Positions 23,694 to 33,809 of a DNA stretch of 34,686 bases are shown piece by piece. How positions within the stretch are numbered: position 1 is the stretch's first letter; each line of letters starts with the position of its first letter. The stretch lies in assembly GCA_014654535.1 (NCBI GenBank), contig BNBA01000040.1, positions 1 through 34,686 on the forward strand, written 5' to 3'. This stretch comes from Xanthomonas boreopolis (lineage in GTDB: Bacteria; Pseudomonadota; Gammaproteobacteria; Xanthomonadales; Xanthomonadaceae). The translations under genes were made by a program, and so were the position numbers. Under the pieces are notes generated by a model. The model saw nothing but the letters and a program-made list of their open reading frames with translations, was not told where the DNA came from and searched no databases.

Positions 23694-24413
23694 CTATGGC
23701 GTGTCCGCCGCTGCCGGCGTCGGGCTCGGTGCCGGCGGCGTGTTGACCGGCGGCAGCTCCAGGTCGGGCTTGACCTGCTGCGCCTGCAGCGCCTGGATGC
23801 GCTGGTTGATCGCCTCCAACTGCGAATTGCTGGCACGCAGCTCGCTGCTCAGCGATACCGCCTGCTGCTTGTTGGCCTCGATCGACGCGCTGACCTGCAT
23901 CGCCTGCTGGCGCTGCTGCTCGATTTCCTGCTGCATGCCCTGCAGGCGACGCTCGTTGAGCGAGACCATGCGCTCGGTATAGCGCTTGCCGGCTTCCAGG
24001 CGGATCGTGTCGATGTAGACCTGGGCCAGCTGCTGGGTCTGGTCGGCGAAGGTGCGATAGAGCTGCTCGGCGTTCTCGACCGAATCGGTGCGGATGACGC
24101 GCCAGAACTCCTTGTCGTGGAACAGCGCCACGTAGTAGTGCAGCGAATCGGCGTGGAACAGCAGGCTGGCGCCGTAGTTGCCGTTATAAGTGGTGCGCAA
24201 CTCGGTCAGCTGCTGGGCGTCCATCAGCCGGCGCAGTTCGGCCGCGGTATTGCCGACGGTGCTCTCCGGGGGCTGGGCCGGAGCCGTCGTGGCCGGTGGC
24301 GGCGCTACGCTGCGCTGTTGCCCACGGGCGGCGGAGGCAATGGGCGTGCAAGCGGTGGTGACCAGCAAGGTGAGGGCAAGCCAGCCGGCCGCGATATAAG
24401 TACGATGCGTCAT
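23694..24413 (-). CDS. DUF2968-family coiled-coil lipoprotein
   Basis: The protein has 239 residues from the ATG at 24411-24413. It begins with a hydrophobic signal ending in LLVTTAC (Cys22), a plausible but imperfect lipobox. A Pro/Ala linker leads to the DUF2968 core: AAELRRLMDAQQLTELRTTY, NGNYGASLLFHADSLHYYVA and EFWRVIRTDS. About 75 residues then form a coiled coil (LNERRLQGMQQEIEQQRQQA onward), and the tail is Pro-rich. An in-frame ATG 18 nt upstream is an alternative start. DUF2968 has no settled function. The gene lies 109 nt downstream of tadG on the same strand, so it may be the last gene of the Tad transcript or have its own promoter. Confidence 0.85.
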   Translation of the reverse strand: MTHRTYIAAGWLALTLLVTTACTPIASAARGQQRSVAPPPATTAPAQPPESTVGNTAAELRRLMDAQQLTELRTTYNGNYGASLLFHADSLHYYVALFHDKEFWRVIRTDSVENAEQLYRTFADQTQQLAQVYIDTIRLEAGKRYTERMVSLNERRLQGMQQEIEQQRQQAMQVSASIEANKQQAVSLSSELRASNSQLEAINQRIQALQAQQVKPDLELPPVNTPPAPSPTPAAADTP

Positions 24414-24522
24414 CCCCTTTGATTCCTGCATGTCGAGCCTGGACGGGTCCCCGTGTGCGACTGCACGTCGCCGGGCGAGTCTAGCATGGGCTGAATGCCG
24501 GCCGAGGGTGGCAGGAAGCCTG

Positions 24523-26655
24523 TCAGTGAACAAGTTGAGCGGAATGGCATTGGATGGATTGGACGTGGACGTCGGTACGGCCCAGTTCCAGGCCGAGGAC
24601 GCTGGCGAGCACATTGCTGAGCAATCCACCGAGGGCATTCAACAGGGGGCGCAGGACACTGTCCACCACCGGCCGCAGCAGCAGGCAGACCACGCCGCCG
24701 CAGCTACCGGCGCCGCTGGACGGGTTGTAGCTGCCCAGGTTGTCGAGTCCATCGGGTTTGGTTTGCAGGTAATTGGCCAGATTGTTCCGGACGCAGTTGT
24801 TGTAGGCCAGCAGTTGGGTCAGCAAGCCGTCACAAGCGGTCAGGCCGAGCAGGTCGAGTACCGACCCCAGCAAGCTGCCGCCGATCTGGGTGGAATTCAG
24901 GAATCCCTGCCAGACGTCTCCCTTTGCTTTCCAGCAAATAAGCAGGTTGCAGGTGGGAATATCCGTCTCCCACGTGCCCAGCGCTCCCAGATCGTTGATC
25001 CCGTTCCTCAGCGCGGGAATGACGTTCGCTGCGTTGTAACGGCCGCTCGGATCCTTGGTCGCTTCGAGGTACTGCGTCGCGATCGTCGACGCGGTGCTGC
25101 TATCGCTCGAACTCGGGCTCAACAAGTCGCCCAGCAGGTTCAGGAGCGCGTTGACAAGATTCGCGACCGTATCGCCGATCAGTAATCTGTTGGGCTCGGT
25201 CGACCCCGTTTCGCCTTCGTCGACGGTCAGGCTCTGGCGATCGGCAAGCGCGGGGAGCTTGATCTGGCTGTTGAGAAGAGGGAGGGAGAACAGCGTGAGC
25301 AGTTGTTCGTTCTGCAAGCCGGTGGCGCACATGTCGCGGGTGGATGTCCAGTCCACCGTAGCCTTGCCAACGCAGACGTTGGCTATGGCGGAAACCACGT
25401 CGAAGGTGGCGTTCTTCGGTGTGCTGGTGCAGTCGATCGCCGAGGCCGTGGCGTAACCGTCGATCACGTCGATGTAGATAGGGAGCTTCAGTCGAGTGCC
25501 CAACAGCTTGAACACCGACGAAAGCAGGGCAGTCAGGTTGTTGGTGTCGATGTCGACGAACAGCCGCACTTGTGCGTTGTAGGCGGTTGTGCCGACAGGG
25601 CCTACGCCGATGGAGGGCGGTTCGACGATGCTGGATTTCACGGTGACGCCGGAACCGAGCACCTGCAGGTCGCCGATGGCGACGGCGTGTCCCGAGCCGG
25701 CGATGCTCACTGCGCCGCCGATCAGGTCCAGGGCGTTGAGCTGTATGTCCAGGCCGGCGGCCGGGTCGGTGATCGGCCCGATGATGCTGGCGAACAGGCC
25801 TGGCGTGGATTCACTGGAGCCGAGCTTGATCTCCACCTTGTCCAGCTCGGCGGACGCCAGCTTCTGCTGCAGCAGGCTCAGGTCAACGCCGAGCAGGCCT
25901 TGCTGGGACGCCAGTTGCGCCATGATCTCGAGCAGTTTCCCTACGCTGATGCTGGTGCCCCGAAGCAGTGCGTTATAACCGCCGACGGTAAGGTCGGTGC
26001 CGACGCCTATGCCCAGTGCTTCGAGTAGTCCGCGTGGCGTGATCTGAAGATTGGCCAATCCCTGGTAGCCAAGGACCGCGGTGTTGTCGATATCGACGCC
26101 GACCAGCTTGAGGACTTGCTGCAAGGGCGCCTGGCCGTTCACATTCAGGAGTTGCGATCCGACGGTGAAAGCCACTTGCGGAGACGATCGCCAAGCCACG
26201 GCGCTAGCCGAGATCGTTGGCAGCGACTCGATCTGGTGGAAGAACGGGACGGGGCTGCGCTGCGCAACGACCTTGACCGCGTTCACCGGGGTGGCGGACG
26301 TAGCGCTGACGAAGTGGTCGTCGCCAGGATTGCTCGGATTCCAGTAACCGCACTGGATAGCCAGTGTGCCGGCGAAACTGTTGTCGTTCACCGCGTTTCC
26401 GCGTGCGGCCGCGTTGTCGCTATTGGACGCGTTGCACTGGTCCAGCCGGCCAGCGCCCGCCAGCGCTGCAAGATCGGCGACCTTCTGCAGGTCGCGCTTG
26501 GTCCAATAGAGATAACCGACCTCCACCAGCCCCAGCATCGCGACCAGCGACAGCATCAGCAGCAGGATGGTGACCGCGGCGGCGCCTCGCTGCCCCTCGA
26601 TCGCGCGCGGACCGCTTGGCGATGTGGACGACGATGGCCGGATCGAGGTGGACAT
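24523..26655 (-). CDS. tadG: TadG-like pilus assembly protein, unusually large
   Basis: The 710-residue protein begins with the Tad motif: QRGAAAVTILLLMLSLVAML is the anchoring helix (~22-45) and WTKRDLQKVADLAALAGA is the conserved amphipathic stretch that follows. The rest should lie outside the inner membrane. It contains many hydrophobic leucine-rich runs (ALLNLLGDLLS, LGSVLDLLGLTA and, near the end, VLRPLLNALGGLLSNVLASV) and scattered paired cysteines, with low resemblance to anything I recognise. TadG is a pseudopilin-like or anchoring component of Flp pilus machines. Its codons look a little less GC-rich than the neighbouring tad genes. The ATG at 26653-26655 is 6 nt after the DUF3613 stop. 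It appears to be the final core gene of the operon. Confidence 0.85.
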   Translation of the reverse strand: MSTSIRPSSSTSPSGPRAIEGQRGAAAVTILLLMLSLVAMLGLVEVGYLYWTKRDLQKVADLAALAGAGRLDQCNASNSDNAAARGNAVNDNSFAGTLAIQCGYWNPSNPGDDHFVSATSATPVNAVKVVAQRSPVPFFHQIESLPTISASAVAWRSSPQVAFTVGSQLLNVNGQAPLQQVLKLVGVDIDNTAVLGYQGLANLQITPRGLLEALGIGVGTDLTVGGYNALLRGTSISVGKLLEIMAQLASQQGLLGVDLSLLQQKLASAELDKVEIKLGSSESTPGLFASIIGPITDPAAGLDIQLNALDLIGGAVSIAGSGHAVAIGDLQVLGSGVTVKSSIVEPPSIGVGPVGTTAYNAQVRLFVDIDTNNLTALLSSVFKLLGTRLKLPIYIDVIDGYATASAIDCTSTPKNATFDVVSAIANVCVGKATVDWTSTRDMCATGLQNEQLLTLFSLPLLNSQIKLPALADRQSLTVDEGETGSTEPNRLLIGDTVANLVNALLNLLGDLLSPSSSDSSTASTIATQYLEATKDPSGRYNAANVIPALRNGINDLGALGTWETDIPTCNLLICWKAKGDVWQGFLNSTQIGGSLLGSVLDLLGLTACDGLLTQLLAYNNCVRNNLANYLQTKPDGLDNLGSYNPSSGAGSCGGVVCLLLRPVVDSVLRPLLNALGGLLSNVLASVLGLELGRTDVHVQSIQCHSAQLVH

Positions 26656-26661
26656 GGCGGC

Positions 26662-27105
26662 TTACTGGGTTTGGTTGTTGTCGCGGACGGTCTGTTCGAA
26701 GCGCTCGGGGATCGGGTAGTCGAAGCTGTCCAGGTAGCGCTTGTAGCTGCGGCTGGCCTGGTCGCCGAGGATCGGGAGCGAGCGGCCGGCGTAGGTGCCT
26801 TCGGCCTGCAACCGCAGCAGGGCGCGGGTGGCATCGCCGATCTCGTGTCGCGCCGGATGCGTGGAGGCGGCCACCGGAGCCGGAGGCGCGGCATCGGCGA
26901 ACGGCGAGGTTTGCGGCGGCAGTGGCGTGGCAGGGCCGGCATCGGGCGCCCGCAGCGGCTCCGTGGTCGTGGTGGCTGCCGCCGTCGCGGGCGTTTCGGG
27001 CAGGGTATCGGTCAGCCGGCGCTGTTGCTGCTGGGCCCCGGCACCGCAGGCGAACAGGGCCAGGATGACGGCGATCGGCAGGCGCCAGGAGTTCGGTGCG
27101 GTCAC
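26662..27105 (-). CDS. DUF3613 protein of the Tad locus
   Basis: The 147-residue protein starts at a GTG (27103-27105) that overlaps the tadD stop by 4 nt (GTGA). It has a signal peptide (LPIAVILALFACGAGAQ) and then a long Ala/Pro/Thr-rich linker. The C-terminal DUF3613 core contains HEIGDATRALLRLQAEGTYA and SRSYKRYLDSFDYPIPERFE. DUF3613 genes recur inside Tad clusters of beta- and gammaproteobacteria, but their role is not established. Location and export suggest a periplasmic accessory of pilus assembly. Cysteine in the signal region (FACGAG) does not fit a proper lipobox well. Confidence 0.85.
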   Translation of the reverse strand: MTAPNSWRLPIAVILALFACGAGAQQQQRRLTDTLPETPATAAATTTTEPLRAPDAGPATPLPPQTSPFADAAPPAPVAASTHPARHEIGDATRALLRLQAEGTYAGRSLPILGDQASRSYKRYLDSFDYPIPERFEQTVRDNNQTQ

Positions 27106-27926
27106 GGGGTGGTCTCCGAAGAGGGGGAATTGGGACTGCCGAAGCGTTCGAGCATCGAAGGCGGTGCGACGATGCCCGGGCGTGGCGGCGCGGCCGTGGC
27201 GGGTACGGAAGAGGGCGGGGTACTGGCGACACCGGGCGCCGCGCCGGGGGCCGGCCGTGGCCGGGCGTTGCGGAGGTTGCCGGCCAGGCGATAGACCTCG
27301 TTGCGGGTGGCATCCGGCAAGGTGGCCTGGCGCATGATCGCCTCGGCCTGGGATGCCTGCCCGTGCAGCAACATCCACAGCGCCAGGTTGGCTGCGGCGC
27401 GCGGATCGCCCGGGGCCAGTTCCGCGGCTTGCGCCAATGGTGCTCGGGCCTCCTCGGCCTGGCCGTTGCGCAGGCGGTTGAATCCCAGGTCGCCCAGGTA
27501 GTCGACGTTGAGCGGATCCAGTTCCACTGCCTTCGCCAAGGCGAACTCGGCATCGCCGCTGCGCTCCTGGGTCGCCGCGATCAGGCCCAGCCCATGCCAG
27601 GCGGCGGCGGCTTCCGGACCCTTGAGCAGGCCTCGGTAGATCTCGGCGGCTTCGTCGCCGCGGCCGGTGCGGCGCAGTGCCTCGGCTTGCAGCGAGCGCA
27701 GGACCGGCGTGTCGGGGAAACGCTTGCGGTAGGCGTCGATGTGCGCAAGCGATGCGTAGTAGGCACCCTCGCGCTGCATCCGCCGGATCAGCTCGAGATA
27801 CATGCCGCGATCGTCCTGCGGCGATGGCTCGGACAAGGTCTCGGCAGCCACGGGCGGGCGCATGTAGCCGCCGTGCGCGCAGGCAGCCAGCAGGCAAGCC
27901 GTGGCAGGCAGGAGTATTTTCTTCAT
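27102..27926 (-). CDS. tadD: TadD-like TPR lipoprotein
   Basis: The 274-residue protein begins with a clear lipoprotein signal (MKKILLPATACLLAAC; Cys16). Tetratricopeptide repeats follow at ~45-215, such as LRSLQAEALRRTGRGDEAAEIYRGLL and NVDYLGDLGFNRLRNGQAEEAR. The final ~55 residues are a Pro/Ala-rich disordered tail. TadD is thought to be the pilotin-like factor that helps the Tad secretin reach the outer membrane. AAGGTGGGAAC gives a ribosome site, and the ATG overlaps the tadC stop by 4 nt (ATGA). Confidence 0.9.
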   Translation of the reverse strand: MKKILLPATACLLAACAHGGYMRPPVAAETLSEPSPQDDRGMYLELIRRMQREGAYYASLAHIDAYRKRFPDTPVLRSLQAEALRRTGRGDEAAEIYRGLLKGPEAAAAWHGLGLIAATQERSGDAEFALAKAVELDPLNVDYLGDLGFNRLRNGQAEEARAPLAQAAELAPGDPRAAANLALWMLLHGQASQAEAIMRQATLPDATRNEVYRLAGNLRNARPRPAPGAAPGVASTPPSSVPATAAPPRPGIVAPPSMLERFGSPNSPSSETTP

Positions 27927-28858
27927 GTTCCCACCTTGCCGATGACGTTGGCCAGGACAAGCAGGGCAGGGCCGCCCAGCACGAGCATCAGGGCCGGCAG
28001 CAGGGTCAACATCATGACCATGGTCATCTTCACCGACAGCTTGCCTACCTTCTCCTTGAGTTGCATGCGGCGCTGCTCGCGCAGGCGCATGCCGAACTGG
28101 CGCAAGGGTTCCTGCATGGCGCCGCCATGCTGGTGCACTTGCACCAGCATCTGCACCAGGCTGTGCAGGTCCTCGTTGCCGAACGATTCGCCGATGCGGC
28201 GCAACGATTGCGCCCGGCTGCGGCCACGCGTGTAGGCGGTATTGGCCTCGTTCAATTCTCTGCCGAGCAATGGCAGCGCGCCGCGCAGCTTGTCGCCGAG
28301 CATCTGCAGGCTCTGGTCGACGCTGAAGCCCACGCCCTGCAGTAGCCGCAACAGGTCGATCAACAGCGGCAGTTCGTCGCTGGCGCGCTTGCGCAGGCGT
28401 GCAGCCCAGCTCCGTAGCACCAGCTTGGGCAACAGTACGCCGGCTGCGAGGGCGGCCAATGCCACGATGAATGCACGGATGCCGGAGGGTTGCAGGAAAA
28501 GCAGCGCCAACAGCAGGAACAGGAAGGCGAGCAGCAGGCGCAGCCCAAGGAAGGCCGCCATGCCGTTGCGGGTGTTCCAGCCAACCTGTTCCAGCAACAG
28601 GCGGTCTTCCGGTGCCAGCAACCACGCATGCAGGCGGCTGCCCTCCAGGCGCTGGCCCAGCAAGGTCACCTTGTCGAGCAGGCGCTGGACAGGAGTGCGC
28701 GGCGCGCTATCTGCCTGCGCCTGCTCGCGCTGGCCTTGCAGCGCCTGCTGCAGGGCGCGCTCGGCCTGTTCCGCGCGGCGGCCGCGCAACAGCAGGTCGA
28801 TGGCGAACAGCAGCAGCGCCAGGGCGAACAGGAACACGGCGGTGGCGAGCAGGTTCAT
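27923..28858 (-). CDS. tadC: TadC inner-membrane platform protein (T2SS F-type)
   Basis: The 311-residue protein has an N-terminal helix, a basic cytoplasmic stretch, and two membrane helices near 98-150. A GspF-type domain (~165-295) includes DELPLLIDLLRLLQGVGFSVDQSL and NEDLHSLVQMLVQVHQHGGAM. A C-terminal membrane helix pair (MMLTLLPALMLVLGG) ends the protein. With TadB it forms the inner-membrane platform that couples the TadA motor to Flp pilin assembly. Its stop codon overlaps tadD, and tadB ends 22 nt upstream, so translation is probably coupled. Confidence 0.93.
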   Translation of the reverse strand: MNLLATAVFLFALALLLFAIDLLLRGRRAEQAERALQQALQGQREQAQADSAPRTPVQRLLDKVTLLGQRLEGSRLHAWLLAPEDRLLLEQVGWNTRNGMAAFLGLRLLLAFLFLLLALLFLQPSGIRAFIVALAALAAGVLLPKLVLRSWAARLRKRASDELPLLIDLLRLLQGVGFSVDQSLQMLGDKLRGALPLLGRELNEANTAYTRGRSRAQSLRRIGESFGNEDLHSLVQMLVQVHQHGGAMQEPLRQFGMRLREQRRMQLKEKVGKLSVKMTMVMMLTLLPALMLVLGGPALLVLANVIGKVGT

Positions 28859-28880
28859 GGACTCTCCGTGGCCATCGATG

Positions 28881-29821
28881 TCATAGCGACTTCGCCATGC
28901 GGTACAGTAGGAACGCCCCGAGCACCTCGAGTCCCAGCGCGCCGAGCAGCAGCTTGTGGCCGAAGGACTGCTCCAGCATGGGCTGGAAGAACGCAGGGCT
29001 GAACAAGGCCATCAACAGCGCGCAAATGGGCGGCAGCAAGCCGATCACCCAGGCCGACATGCGGGTTTCGGACGTGGTGGCGGTCAATTCCTGCTGCGCC
29101 TGCTCGAGATCGCGCAGGAAGTCGCTCATGCGCTGCAGGATCTGGTCGCTGCGGCCGCCGATGCGCAGGCTGGTACCCAGTACCACGGCCAGCGTCTCGA
29201 TCTCAGGCAGGCGATAGGGGCGTGCGGCGTGTTGCAGGGCGCGGTCGAGGTCCAGGCCGCCACGCGTGTAGACCAACGCGTTGTCCAGCAACGGGCGCAA
29301 CGGAGGTGCCACCTGCGCCGTGGCGGTCTGGAACGCCATGGACAGGCTGTTGCCCACGCCTGCCAAGCGCACCATGTTCTCGAGGAAGTCGGGCAACTGG
29401 CGCAGCAGTTGCTTGCGCTGGCGCTCGATGCGCCGCCGGATCCACAGGGCCGCCACCAGGGCGTACAGCACCAGCGCGAGCATGGCGAAGCCCAGCGAAT
29501 GCAGGCGCAGCCAGGTCAGCAGGGCCAGGACCAGGCCGGGCACGGCCAACAGCACGAGGGTGGGAATGCCGTCGCGCAAGTTGGCGCGCCGCAGGAGGGC
29601 GCGCCATGCCGGCAAGGCCTGTTGTGGTGCGAGCGCGCCGGGGCGTGGGGGCGCCGCCATGCCCGGAGCGGTGGCGGTGCCCTGCGGCTGGACGTTGCCG
29701 AGCCGGTTTTCCACGTGGCTGGCCGCCGCGCGCTGGCGCTGCCGGGCCGTGGTGTTCCACCACAGCTCGATACCGCCGGCGAGGCACAGCAGGGCGACGC
29801 TCAGCAGTACCAGGGCCGCGG

Positions 29822-29825
<4 letters not shown>
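28881..29825 (-). CDS. tadB: TadB inner-membrane platform protein (T2SS F-type)
   Basis: The 314-residue protein starts at a GTG (29823-29825) that overlaps the tadA TGA by 4 nt. The larger open frame upstream lies within tadA and is spurious. There is an N-terminal anchor (ALVLLSVALLCLAGG), a cytoplasmic linker and two helices (LVLLAVPGLVLALL, AMLALVLYALVAALW). The GspF domain carries LPDFLENMVRLAGVGNSLSMAF and LETLAVVLGTSLRIGGRSDQIL-like sequence, followed by C-terminal helices. It pairs with TadC, and gene order A-B-C is the canonical tad order. Confidence 0.93.
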
Positions 29826-31155
<1,330 letters not shown>

Positions 31156-31171
<16 letters not shown>

Positions 31172-32448
31172 AGATTGCCACTCAGGCCGCGAACGAGGCG
31201 TTGATGAAGGCCGACCGGCTGTGCCGGCACTGCGGCGGGATCGAGCCGGCGCACCAACGGCGCGAGGGCCCGGATGTAAGGGTCGTTGGGCGCTTGTTCG
31301 GAGAGCAGTTTGCCTTCGGCCGCGCAGGCGTGCAGGGCGCGAGCACGATCCGGCAAGGTGGCCAGCAGCGACAGCCCGAAGCGCGCGGCGAGCTGGGGCG
31401 CGCTGATGCCGTGGCTGTCGTCGTAGCGATTGACCAGCAACTGCAGGCGCTCGTTGCGGAGCCCTCGCTGTTCCAGTTCCTTGAGGAGGTGGTCGAGCGA
31501 AACGAGGGCGCCGATGCTCTGGTCGGTGAGCAGCCAGGTCTCGGCGGCGGCGTGCAGCAGCCCGCTGGGCAGTTGCTGCGGTGCCAACCCGCCGAGGTCG
31601 CACAGCACCAGGCCAAACACGCTGCGCAGCCGGTCCAGCAGCATGCTGGGGTCATGGGCCGGCGGCTGGATGCCGGTGGGATGACCCAGCAGCGCCAGCC
31701 CGCTCGCGTGGTGGGCAAGCGCCGTGCGCGCCAGGGTGGCGTCGATCCTGCCGAGATTGCGCAGGGCGTCTTCGTAGTGGAAGGTGACGTCGGTATTGAG
31801 GTAAAGCGCGGCATCGCCGCTGGGAATGCCCAGGTCGAGCAGGAGGCGGCGCGCCTCCGCGCTTTCGTTGTCGCCGGGAGCATCCGCCGGTCGTTGCAGC
31901 AACACGCTCAGTTGGGTGGCAAGGGTGGTGGTGCCGACACCGGGCCGGCTGCCCAGCAGCACGACCAGCCGGCCCTTGGGCTGCGGTACCGGCGCCGGCT
32001 CGGCCGCGACCGGCACGCGTGCCGTGGCCGGTTGCGCCAGTACCCGTTTCAGGGTCGTCTGGATTTCCTCGGCGGGGCTCTCGATGTCGATGAAATCGCT
32101 CACGCCCGCGCGCAATGCGGCGAGAACGGTCGGCGCATGGTCGGCATTGGCGAGGCCGACCGCCACCACCGGCAGGGCCGGCATCAACGAGCGCAGTTGG
32201 ACGGTGAGTTCCGACGAGTAGTTGGCGTTGGTATTGGAATAGTCCAGAAGCACCAGGCGCCAGCTTGCCTGCTGTGCCGCCAGCATCGCCGGGGCGATGT
32301 CGCGGCTGTCTTCCCACTGGAGGTCGCCGAAGCCGGCCAGTTTCGCGGCCAGGCGCGCGCCATAGCGATTGTCGGGGGCGTACAGCAGCACGCGCACCGC
32401 CTGACCGGCTGCGCTGCGGACCTGCTGCATGGCCGTTACCTTCGACAT
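31156..32448 (-). CDS. tadZ: TadZ/CpaE-like localisation ATPase
   Basis: The 430-residue protein has an N-terminal atypical receiver domain (~18-140; WRLVLLDYSNTNANYSS holds the phospho-acceptor-like Asp). A ParA/MinD-like domain follows. Its Walker A is GSRPGVGTTTLATQLS from residue 166, in which the lysine of the usual GKT is replaced by threonine. This deviation is typical of TadZ/CpaE and implies weak or no ATP hydrolysis. TadZ is thought to place the Tad machine at a cell pole and recruit TadA. The ATG at 32446-32448 follows the secretin gene by 23 nt. An open frame running far upstream is a shadow of the secretin gene. Confidence 0.9.
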
Positions 32449-32471
32449 GGACGGATGGGGTTCCTCGCTAC

Positions 32472-33797
32472 TCAACGGGAAAAACCTGGCAATTGGTCGG
32501 ACCCGGCCGGATGCGTCAGCCACGCGCCCCAGACCGGCATGTTGGGCTTGGATTCGCGTTCGCCCGGCAGCGGCAGTTCGGCGCCGCGCGCGATCGGGCG
32601 CACCAGCCGCGGCGTCACCACGATCACCAGCTCCTTGTCCTGCCGGCTGTAGTTCAGGCTGCGGAAGAAGGAGCCGATGATCGGCAGGTCGCCCAACAGC
32701 GGAATCTTGTTCACGGTGGAGGTGAGATTGTTGCTGACCAGACCGCCGATCACGAAGCTCTCGCCATCGCCCAGCTCGACCGTGGTGTCGGCACGGCGGG
32801 TGGTGATGGAGGGCACCTGGACCCCGTTGTAGGTGACGCCATTGCTGTAGTTGAGGTCGCTGGCTTCCGGGGCGACCTTCAGGGCGATGCGGTCGGCCGA
32901 AAGCACGGTGGGGGTCACCGTAAGGCCGATGCCGAACGGCTTGAAGGTCACCGTCGTGGTGCCAAGCCCCTGCGGCTCCAGGATCGGCAACTCGCCGCCG
33001 GCCAGGAAGCTGGCGCTCTGGCCCGACAGCGCCACCAGCGTCGGTTCCGCCAGCACCCGCGCCATGCCGTTGCTCTGCAACAGGTCGATATTCGCTTCCC
33101 AGCCATGGGTCAGCGAGCTGGCCACCAGGTTGAACGCCGACGACAGTGCACTGCCGTTGCCCCCGGTGCCGCCACTGCTGGAATTGCCGCTCGGCGAGGT
33201 GATGCCATAGCTGAAGCCGCCGTTGGTGTTCTTGAAGTTGATGCCGATCTGGCGCAGCACGCTCTTGTTGAACTCGACGACCTTCACCTCGACCTGGACG
33301 ACGCCGCCGGTGGCGACGGTGGAGACGTCGCTGATCGCTCCCTTCTCGCCGGCCGAAGCCTGGGCGGCCTTGTAGGCCCGTTGGTGCGAGAGCACCGAAT
33401 CGGTATCGCCCTGGAGCAGCGAACTGTCGCCGGCCAGGGTAAGTCCCGGGCCGCGGCCATCGAGCAGCTCCTGCTGCACCGGGCTGCGCACGGCCACCTG
33501 GATGCGCTGCGGACTGCCGTTGCCGCGCTGCCAGAGCAGCAGGGTGGTTTGCCCCGGCTGCTTGCCCACCAGCAGCACCTGCTGCTTGTTCTTCAGGGTC
33601 ACGAGGTCGGCCACGGCGGGATCGGCGATGGCGATGCGTTCCAGGTTGGCGGGCAGGTTCCAGGGACGCTGCTCGTGCGTCTGCAGTACCAGTTCGGCGC
33701 CCTCGTTGCCGGCGGCGCCGGTGCAGGCCAGCGCGAGCATGGCTGCCAAGGGCCAACGGCGGAGGATGGAACGCATGCGGCGGGATCGTTCGCTCAT
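32472..33797 (-). CDS. rcpA: RcpA/CpaC outer-membrane secretin of the Tad pilus
   Basis: The 441-residue protein has a signal peptide (PLAAMLALACTGAAG). An N-terminal pilus-assembly domain (~35-110) has RIAIADPAVADLVTLKNKQQVLLVGKQPGQTTLLLW, split by the usual short turns. The secretin core (~165-405) has VQVEVKVVEFNKSVLRQIGI, ARVLAEPTLVALSGQSASFLAGGE and DGESFVIGGLVSNN, plus LGDLPIIGSFFRS. A Gly/Ser/Asn-rich loop (SPSGNSSSGGTGGNGS) interrupts the core where Tad secretins often vary. Twelve to thirteen monomers would form the outer-membrane pore. The ATG at 33795-33797 is used; an ATG 21 nt later is possible. cpaB ends 12 nt upstream. Confidence 0.95.
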   Translation of the reverse strand: MSERSRRMRSILRRWPLAAMLALACTGAAGNEGAELVLQTHEQRPWNLPANLERIAIADPAVADLVTLKNKQQVLLVGKQPGQTTLLLWQRGNGSPQRIQVAVRSPVQQELLDGRGPGLTLAGDSSLLQGDTDSVLSHQRAYKAAQASAGEKGAISDVSTVATGGVVQVEVKVVEFNKSVLRQIGINFKNTNGGFSYGITSPSGNSSSGGTGGNGSALSSAFNLVASSLTHGWEANIDLLQSNGMARVLAEPTLVALSGQSASFLAGGELPILEPQGLGTTTVTFKPFGIGLTVTPTVLSADRIALKVAPEASDLNYSNGVTYNGVQVPSITTRRADTTVELGDGESFVIGGLVSNNLTSTVNKIPLLGDLPIIGSFFRSLNYSRQDKELVIVVTPRLVRPIARGAELPLPGERESKPNMPVWGAWLTHPAGSDQLPGFSR

Positions 33798-33809
33798 GTG
33801 GGCACCGGA

